This document shows, in pieces, positions 25,901 through 34,900 of a stretch of 64,000 nt of DNA. Position numbers and translations under genes: made by a program. The first letter of the stretch is position 1, and each line of letters starts with the position of its first letter. Location of the stretch: positions 21,876,234-21,940,233 of the forward strand of contig CM066914.1 in assembly GCA_033964015.1 (NCBI GenBank), written 5' to 3'. This stretch comes from Scolanthus callimorphus. Its lineage: Eukaryota > Cnidaria > Anthozoa > Actiniaria > Edwardsiidae. The notes under the pieces are model-generated. The model made no database searches. It saw only the letters and a list, made by a program, of their open reading frames with translations, and was not told the origin of the DNA.

Positions 25901-28900
25901 CATTGGCTGTGCCTGCAACTTTTAGACCTTTTTAAAATCCTGCGTACGCTCGTGACTGCTGCAAGAAATTTGGCTCAATTGATTCTTCAGGTGATTTTTG
26001 GGGGGGTTTGAATGATTTGGGGGTTTGAATAAAATCGAAAATTTCTCTGAAACGTTAACACTATAAGTATCAAACTATGGGACGTTCTAGACTATTGAAA
26101 TCAAAATGGTGGTAGAGAAAACGAAAAACTTCGAGTTCAATTCAGGGCCCGTGGTTTGATGCGCTGGTGCGGAAACGCATAATTTGGCTTTCTCCGCATA
26201 ATGCGCATAATCCGTCAAATCCCGCATAATCGCGCATAATTTCCCAAATTTTGTGAAAAACATCAAAAAGACATCATTACTTGGTGAATTTTAAACTTTC
26301 TTACCTATTTTTTCTCACAAAAATCATACATTTCTTCTGAAATCGTCTGTCCAACGTCAAAACAACTCGATAGAAATGAGAATAACAAGGCGTTCTATGC
26401 TAATAGCGTCGCGCTGGGAACTGATATCGAAAAGCAATAAAACGTGCCTAATTGGCCAAATACCTAATATTTCCAGCTGAGCAAGATTCAAACACGTTTG
26501 CGCTTTGGATATTTTACAAAGAAAAATCACGGCAAAACAGGACGCTAACCGCGATAAAAACGGTCAGCTTTCAATGCACTTCACATTGATCATATGACAT
26601 TACGCTTTTTCGTGGATCTTTATTATTGTTACAGGCAGCATTCAGCAATTTCATTTCACAAGCAACGCGAAAAATACCAGGCACACGAACAGCTCCCACG
26701 ATAACAAAAACAAAAACACTGACAGAATAACGTGGCACGTTTCCGGTTTATAAAAGCTCTTACACTACCACCGACGACAGTGCAGATCGCTCTCGCGATG
26801 AGGATTAATTTTGATAATTACACGCAGAACGACGGCAAACAAACGCAACGATGTTTTTGTGATTAAATGAGAGATCGTAACGGTCCGTAACGATAGCTCT
26901 GTTAGTCTGCGTAGCTCTCGTGACCGTCCTGTTCATGGTTGGATAGGAGTGCGTTGCTACGATCCTTGCAGTATGAAAAAAGTGTGCCTGGGTCTGAGAC
27001 AAGTAAACGAAAGAAGACGAAGTACTAATCTTTGCTACCGTGTAACTGAAGTTAGTTGGTAACGCTTTTTTGTAAGAAAGTAATAAGGTTTGTTAAAAAC
27101 GAAAACACACGTCTCCCTATAGAAGAAAACGTAGCGTCATGACGTTAGTAAAGCGAAGCGATTGGAACTCATCACAGAGCATTTTCTAGACAAACAAAAG
27201 TTGTTAAAGTTAAATAGCAGCTATATCCATGTACCAAAACAGGCGAAAAGAGCAAAATATGTTACGGCACTTGGAAAAAAATATTGCGCAATCCCGCATA
27301 ATTTAGTATTTTTAGCGCATAATTTCGAATTTTTAGCACATAATTTCAGAAAAAATCCCGCATAATTTCAGAAAAAATCCCGCATCAAACCACGGGCCCT
27401 GTCAATTACAAAACAAATTTTTCAGGCCCAATAATTCTCGGGTGTTTTGAGAAATGGGCCCAGGTGCTGAAAGGCAGGATACAAGGAGCCCAAGGTCATG
27501 GCCACCGGTACAACGCTGTGAAACCCAGATTAACTTACCAATGTTTGAATGCTTGGTCAGACATAGAGGCAACAGCCATCTCACGCTGCTGTTTGTTTAA
27601 CACAAAAGTCTGGAGTTTCTTTTTTACTGCGCTAGAAGACACTACAATAAAATGAAATTCTCAAAGTCAATGCCAGGTCAAGGACTTTTATCACATGAAA
27701 AAAGAAAACATATTAAAGGTGCTTTCCTGTTTAACTTCAGTGTTTGAGAGGTGATAAGAGTTGGAACGGAATGAGGAAGTGAGTGAGTCTAAGAATTTGA
27801 ATGGGGATTCATTTGAGGCAAACAATACTTTACCCTTTGTAAAAGTCAGTTTTACCCTGCGATCAGAGGTTTCTTTCTGTCAGTCATTTACCTTTTGAGG
27901 CTGTACACGTCGCTGGTATGTCGCGTTGTAGTTTGTACATACCAGCGACATGAACGGCCTCAATAAAAGTAAACAACTGATAGAAAGAAACCTCTACTCA
28001 CAATCGCTTTCCACACAATACAATGATTTGTTTTGTTATCTATGAATGATAGAGTAGGTATGATGAGCATATTTTGTTTTTGTTGTGGCTCCGCATTCAG
28101 ACATAACTTATATCACCCAGAAACATAAGCAAGTAAATCTTCATACATTACCTAATTCAGGGACGTCAACCACAGGACTTCAAAAATCCGACTTGAAATG
28201 GCGAAATTTCCTGAAATTCTCCCAGGAGAAATACAGTAAATGTATGGCAGTCATCTTGAATTTTTCCTGGGAGGTGGAGCCAGCTCTTGTCAACTCTCCC
28301 AGTTTTGCTGGGAGTCTCAAGATTTTTTGCTCCATCTCCTGGGAAAAATTCGGCTTATCTCCGGTGTAATAACCTGTGAGTGCACACGAACTGCGTCACA
28401 AAGCTTCCTTTGTTTGGTAGAACGAATCAGGATGAATTAAGAACTGAACACAAAGGTGTCCTCTGGGAATGGTTATTACACCGGAGTTAACCCAAAAATT
28501 CAAGACTGCTGCCATACAGCTACTGTATTTCTCCCAGGAGAATTGCAGGAAATTTTGCCATTTCAAGGCGGTCTCCACATTTTTGAAGTCCTGGAGTTGA
28601 TGTGTCCCTGCATATCCACCCCATCCCCAATATACTGAGTACTTACACTCTTGAGTAGCAGGTTGTGATTGTGATGGTTTCTTGCTGCTAGTATGTGATG
28701 TAGCTGCTGAGCCCTTGGGAGGATGCTCTTGCTTTACACCCTGTTCCTTACTGCCAGTGTCCATGTCCTGCTCCATAAGCACCTCCTCTTCTTTCTCTTT
28801 AGGCTCTTCTTCAGGCTCCACCTAAAACAATGGGCTACATCAGGGGCAGACTTAGGGGGACCGAGGGGGCCGCCGACCCCCCTTTCTCGGGAGAGTTTCC

Positions 28901-31900
28901 ATACATTTACTGTATTTGCTGGAGGAAATTTGAAAATTTTCATCCCATGTTTTCACTATCCGGCCCCCCTTTCTGGAATTCCTGGATCCGCCCCTGTACA
29001 TGCTTTACAGTTCATTTTAAAATAGGGAACGTTAGCCCAATCAACTCAGCTGGCAGAGGTTCCCAGGCACTACATTTAAGCCGATCTATCCTGTGAACTG
29101 GCCTAAGAACCAGTGGGAAGCATATTTGGCTCAACTTTAAAGTGACTTCTCAAAGTAAATTGTCAACTAAAATGAAACATACACTAAAAGTGGTGGAAAC
29201 AAACCTTGATTTTTGGTTTAGGAATCTGTGTCACATTTGCCTGTTCCATTTGTTGGTTTTCTTGATTGCGTTTACGTTTGTCCATGAGAGCATGATGTTG
29301 TTGTAGTTCTTGCCGATAGTTCAACTCATGATGCTGCTGCTCCATATAGTGTTGTGCCTGATAGTGCTGAAACAGAAGCTGCTGCTGTAGGTCGTGTTGA
29401 TGAAGGTGTTGTTGTTGCTTGAACTGAAGCAGGCTCGCAAGTTGTTGTTGCTGTGCAGGTGTTAGAATGAGGCGTGGAATGTTGCCTCCCTCGGTTGGAG
29501 GTGGAAAGTGACCATCCATTTCTGCAAATAAAAAGTAGTCACCTTCATTTTATTTAAAGTTCTATTGGTTACTATAACATGCACAGGGACATTTCAGATC
29601 CAACCCAGCAGTTTTCAGCAATTTCAAGGCATTTTTTTTGGGACCAACGTTGACCCAAACCTCTCCCTCCCCCCTCCCCCCTGCTAATTACTGACAGCTA
29701 CCTAAATGTATGGCAGCCATCTTGATTTTTCCCAGGAGATGAAGCAAAACATCTTGAGACTCCTGGCAAAACTGGGAGAGTTGACGTCCCTGGGATGGGG
29801 TGCAAGAGACAGGGGCAAGCACAGTCAAGGAATAGAAATAATATGGCAGGTAACAGGAAAGTTGCAAAGGAAGTTTGTTTTGTCATTTTCTCATGATTTT
29901 TGAGCTTGATTACTATGAAAACAACTCTATGATCCAGTTAAATATGTTTTTAGTTGGGAATGATATTGATTGGGTTCTGCATAAGTGAACACACATGGGG
30001 GGTAACTACATTTCCACAATTCATATTGCTGTTTTTATTGTTGGTGTGGCTCATTAGGAAGGCTCCCATTAAAACCTTCTTGATTTGCTAGACTGTTCTG
30101 GAAGGCTGTCAACAAAGGGTTCTGCATATAAAATGCACCCAAATTCAGAAGGTCATTTTGTTGAGAAAAAAAAAGATTATAGGGTGGGTAGATACGGTAT
30201 TAATTATATCAATATTCTTTTTATATATTTTCAACTTTGGTTTAGAAAACTTGCTTGACTTTCCAAGCAATAAAGGAAATCACAAATAAATTAAGAAAAG
30301 CCAGCATTCATTTGTAGCTTTTCACACCATCATATTTTAGATATCACCCCATAGCTAAGAAGATTGTTGTACAAAGCATGACTCGGGTTTGAAAATAGTA
30401 TACTTAAAGCTATTAAAATGAAAAATATTAAAATCTGAAAATATGTGCCAATAAGATATTTGTGTAAACCGCTGCCCTGTTTACTAATAAAATGTCTTCA
30501 TGTGCATTCCATTTTGGGTAGCAAAAACTAATTAGCAGCAATAACAAAAGGTCACTGGTGGGCACTGAAGCAAGATGGATAATTTCTCAAGGACACTACG
30601 AGAGCATGTCAGCAAGGCCCAATATGCAGATCTCAATAACCAATCAAAACCTATTCCCAAAATATGGGTGCTCTTAGGCAGAAAATAAATCACTAGACTT
30701 CAATTTTAAGTACCAAACTAAAAGAGGTTCTGAAGATTCTAATTATAACTTCTATACATCATCATTTTCAGAATACAGTATTTTGGTAAACATCTAATTT
30801 GCTTGAGTTAAGAAAAGGTAATTGTTTTTACAGTTCATTTCTGACCCTGGTGAAATTCTTGGTAGGCCCCCAATGGAGCACCCCTAAACAATTGCAGTTC
30901 AAGTTCACATACAACACAAGTTACACAACCCATGCTTCTAATATAGCGTCACCTTGGCATCCCCTGAATAGAGGTCAACTAATATAGTCTACTCAGCCTA
31001 TGACAAGGCCAAACATAGAACTATGATTGCAAGAGCAGATGTCATTCCTACAGAAACACCATCCTTAAACCATTTGGAGCAAATAATTATACTTAAAAGT
31101 CACAAGAAATTGCACTTTGGGAGCAGGCTCAAAACTAGAAAAAAAGAGAATTGGCTTGGAGGGACTACAAAGCTATTACACCAATATTTGAAATTGTTTG
31201 TAATACTGTACCATACCGGTAGATCTTACAAAATTTAGTATCTGACCTAAATATGATGGTAAAAAATACATCAGCTATTAAAATACATTTTTGAGCTTGA
31301 ACATTGAGTTAACAATAGAAGACTAAATCCACCTGGATCATCATAATATAACAAAAAATATTCGTTACTTTAACAAATATTGTTACTTTGAGCGGATAAA
31401 CAATATATTTTTGGATAATATTATAGAGAATAATACATGGTCTCCAAGCATCCATGCAATAATCTATTTATTAAATAAACATGGTCAATACTATTTTGTG
31501 AAAAATTTTTGATTGGATAAATTCGCAATAGAAGACATTACTGTAATTCTTCATGGGTGCAAGTTCCGATAATATATCTCAGTGGCTGAAATCCTGATAC
31601 GGTAAAATATTATAGTGTAGTCGCTATATCATAATAAATATATTTATAGTATTAGATGTGTAGTGGATGGGTGATTACTAGGCTTCAACATTATGTTATT
31701 GTGTGGTTCCAGAAAATATCCATTCCCCTACCCCCCATGGAAGGGATTGGAAATTCCAGAGGGGCAGGGGGTGGGGGTCAATTTACCTGACTTCTTCCAT
31801 ACACTTTGGAAAATCCAGAGGGGTGGGTAGGGGGGGGGATGGATATTTTCTGGAACCACACATTGTTGGTGATATTTAACAAGGGTAGATAAAGCTATTA

Positions 31901-34900
31901 TAGGCATTATGCATAGTGGCATGGGTTAGCTTTAACTGAGTCACTAATTGTTTAAACCTTGATAACAAAAAAAGACATCAATATTAACCTATTTATAATA
32001 CATATTTTTGACAGTATCCATGAAAATATACTACTCCAGGGTGAGACTACTTTCCCGAAATACCATGTTATGTCACAGAGCTCTATTTTTAAATTTTTTT
32101 TTTTGATGCCTCAATAGACTGCCAATGTGTGGTTCCAGAAAATATCCCCCCACCAAGGAAGGGTGTTGAAAATGACCCTCCACCCCTCTGGAATTTCCAA
32201 TCCCTTCCATGGGGGGAGGGGATATTTTCTGGAACCACACAATTTAAGTGTACAGAGTGTTTAATTACTCCATGGCTGTCAATCCCCAGAAAACACATAT
32301 AATTTTAAGGAAATGCAACAAGTATATTTAAAGAAGGTCCAAAATATGTTATGAGGGAGAAAAACAGCAAATGCATCAGTTACAATGAAGTATTAAATAA
32401 CTATTTTAACCTTGAGGTAAGATAATGTGGCAGCTATGTTACTTTTATTGCAATGATGCAAATACAATATTGAATTGGAAGATTTTCCGTCATGCAAGGA
32501 AATGTGGCTATCAATCTTTTCAAGTAAATTTGAGTTTAATGTCTGTGAATAAATTCATTATTATATAATATTGCTAATTTGAACCTACTTTACCAGCCTT
32601 ATTTCCTAGAACTTTTATTATGTTTTTCTTCATGGGCTCCACATAATTACAATAATTGTATGTTTCCTTAAAAAAAGACTACCTCCTTTTGCAAGACTAT
32701 ACGGTAAGCCTACCTTGCGTCAATATCTGCCTGGGGTACTGGTTAGGGTGTGGCATAACAGGTCGACCATGTGATCCTACAGTACTTGTTTCTATGGCAA
32801 CAAGAAAAATATGTTCTCAGGGTAGTCAGAAAAAATACCAAATATCTGTTGTCTAGGCATGTGAAATGCCTTATAGCCTAAATCCTTCTTGTGTATCTCA
32901 TGGCAAAATATTTAAATCAATTCCTCTAGAACACTTATCCACTGTAGCTGTAAGCAAGTGGAAATGCTGTGCAAAATTCCAGAAAATATTGATACCCCTA
33001 CCATGACCAGAATTGGAAATTTCAGGAGGGGTACACCTCTTGTTCCACATGTATTTTTAACTGGGAAGGAGGGTGGATTCCTTAGGTAAATTCCCTCCAT
33101 GGTGTGAGTATGGATCACCTGGATGTCAGCTCTCATGGTTTGCAGGGAGTCTCAAGACTTTTTGCTTCGCCTTCAGGGAAAAATTCAAGATGACTGCCAT
33201 ATATTTACTGTATTTATCCCGGGAAAATTGCAGGAAATTTCACCATTTCAGGGCGATCTCCAGATTTTTGAAGCCCTGGGGTTGACATCCATGGAATTAT
33301 TTCTGGCATATTTACACAATGTCTATGTTGTATTTATCTCAAACACCTCCATGAGGGTAATGGAAAGGCAAATTTTCAAGAAAAAATATAAAATCTTTCA
33401 CATGCAGAACCCATTTGTGTTTCCTTTGCAAGTTACAGCAGGCAAAATATTGGTGATAAATAGAGAACAAATAATGTTAAACTTTTATATATAATGTAAG
33501 GATTTACAAATAACTAAAATAATCATCCCAGTTCATTTGCTGTGTGGTATTTGATCAAGGAAGCTTTGGCATTGACAGCATTACTATTGAGGTTACAAAA
33601 AAGTTATTCTGACATCAAAGTCAATAAGTTTTGTTCGCAGAACAAGGAAAGTTAGATTATCTGTTCCTATGGCTCAAAAAGCTTTCAACTTTAGACATAG
33701 CTGCTGAGATAACACTGTGTCAACTTGGTGAAGACACTTACTTGTCATTCTTGTTGACACTTTTAATAATGTTTGGGTACCAAAATGCCATGTTTATACT
33801 CCATAGCTGCAAGTTGGTTCCCTTGCAAAACCCAAACAAGGGTATCTCCTTGTCATCAAGGTGGACTAACCTAGTCTAATGAAGCCTTATCTACAAAAGC
33901 TTGAATTGTTATCAATTTGTTTTGTACCAAGAGCAAGACCCTATGAGCCTTGCCCTTAGGTTGACTTCAGTGGACAAATGTAATACCGGAGACTGGAATT
34001 GCATGCCTTTAATTTTACATGACCATCATATTCAGTGTGTGAACAAAGCATGACTTAAGACACCCAGATTTATCTTAATTTAAATACACCTTGAAATTAT
34101 TTTTAGAATCAAATTTGCATCCAAAAGGAACTGTTGACAAACTTCTACAGCTGTAGCAGACACAAGGAAGGCAAACATACAGCACTCTTTGCAAAAACAA
34201 CTTAGCAACTGCTTTTAGCTGGATAAATCATTTATTGTTCAATAAAGAATTTGTACTGAACAAGGCAGAGTTAGTCAATAAACCCTAAATACTCAGTTCA
34301 ACTGATTATTTATGATGTTTGCATAAGAAATCGAAATCAGAAAGCAGAACCAATTGACCTGCAGTGGAATAATAATTAAAGTACAGCAAAAAGCCATCTA
34401 TCCAAGATCCTCTTAGGTAACTCACTGAATGCTTGAATTCAAAAAATACTCCATTTGACGTCAAAACAGAATCATAGTATTGCAAAGCTTAGCCCATGTA
34501 TTGACGCCCACAAAAAATACGAACATGTTTTGCAGAGATAGTAAAATATAAGGATTAAAATTTGTTGTTGTTTTCATCTTTTCCGATTGTGCATATGGTC
34601 TAAAGAAAAATGGCTTTTGTATACAAAATTGGAGTTCCTTTGCTTGGCTGTAAAAAATAATATCACTTAATCGTTTGTTTGACGGATTCAGGCAGAATGT
34701 AAGAGGTGAAGGTTGGATGCAAAATATGACCGAAATTCATTTGTTCATTCCAAATAGCTCTAAAAATGGATTCACGTGCAAATAAAATATTCGATTTGGA
34801 AACAATAGCTTTAATATAACAGCTTCACGATTTTAGACTTTAACACCATAAAATAAATAATAAGTTTTATATTTATCGTTCTCAATTTGATAAACACCTC

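Noticed and set aside
28396..28646. Extension of the HDAC exon 3 ORF past its donor
   Set aside because: Downstream of 28647 the ORF runs into repeat sequence, while the GTAAGT donor and phase join cleanly to exon 4.
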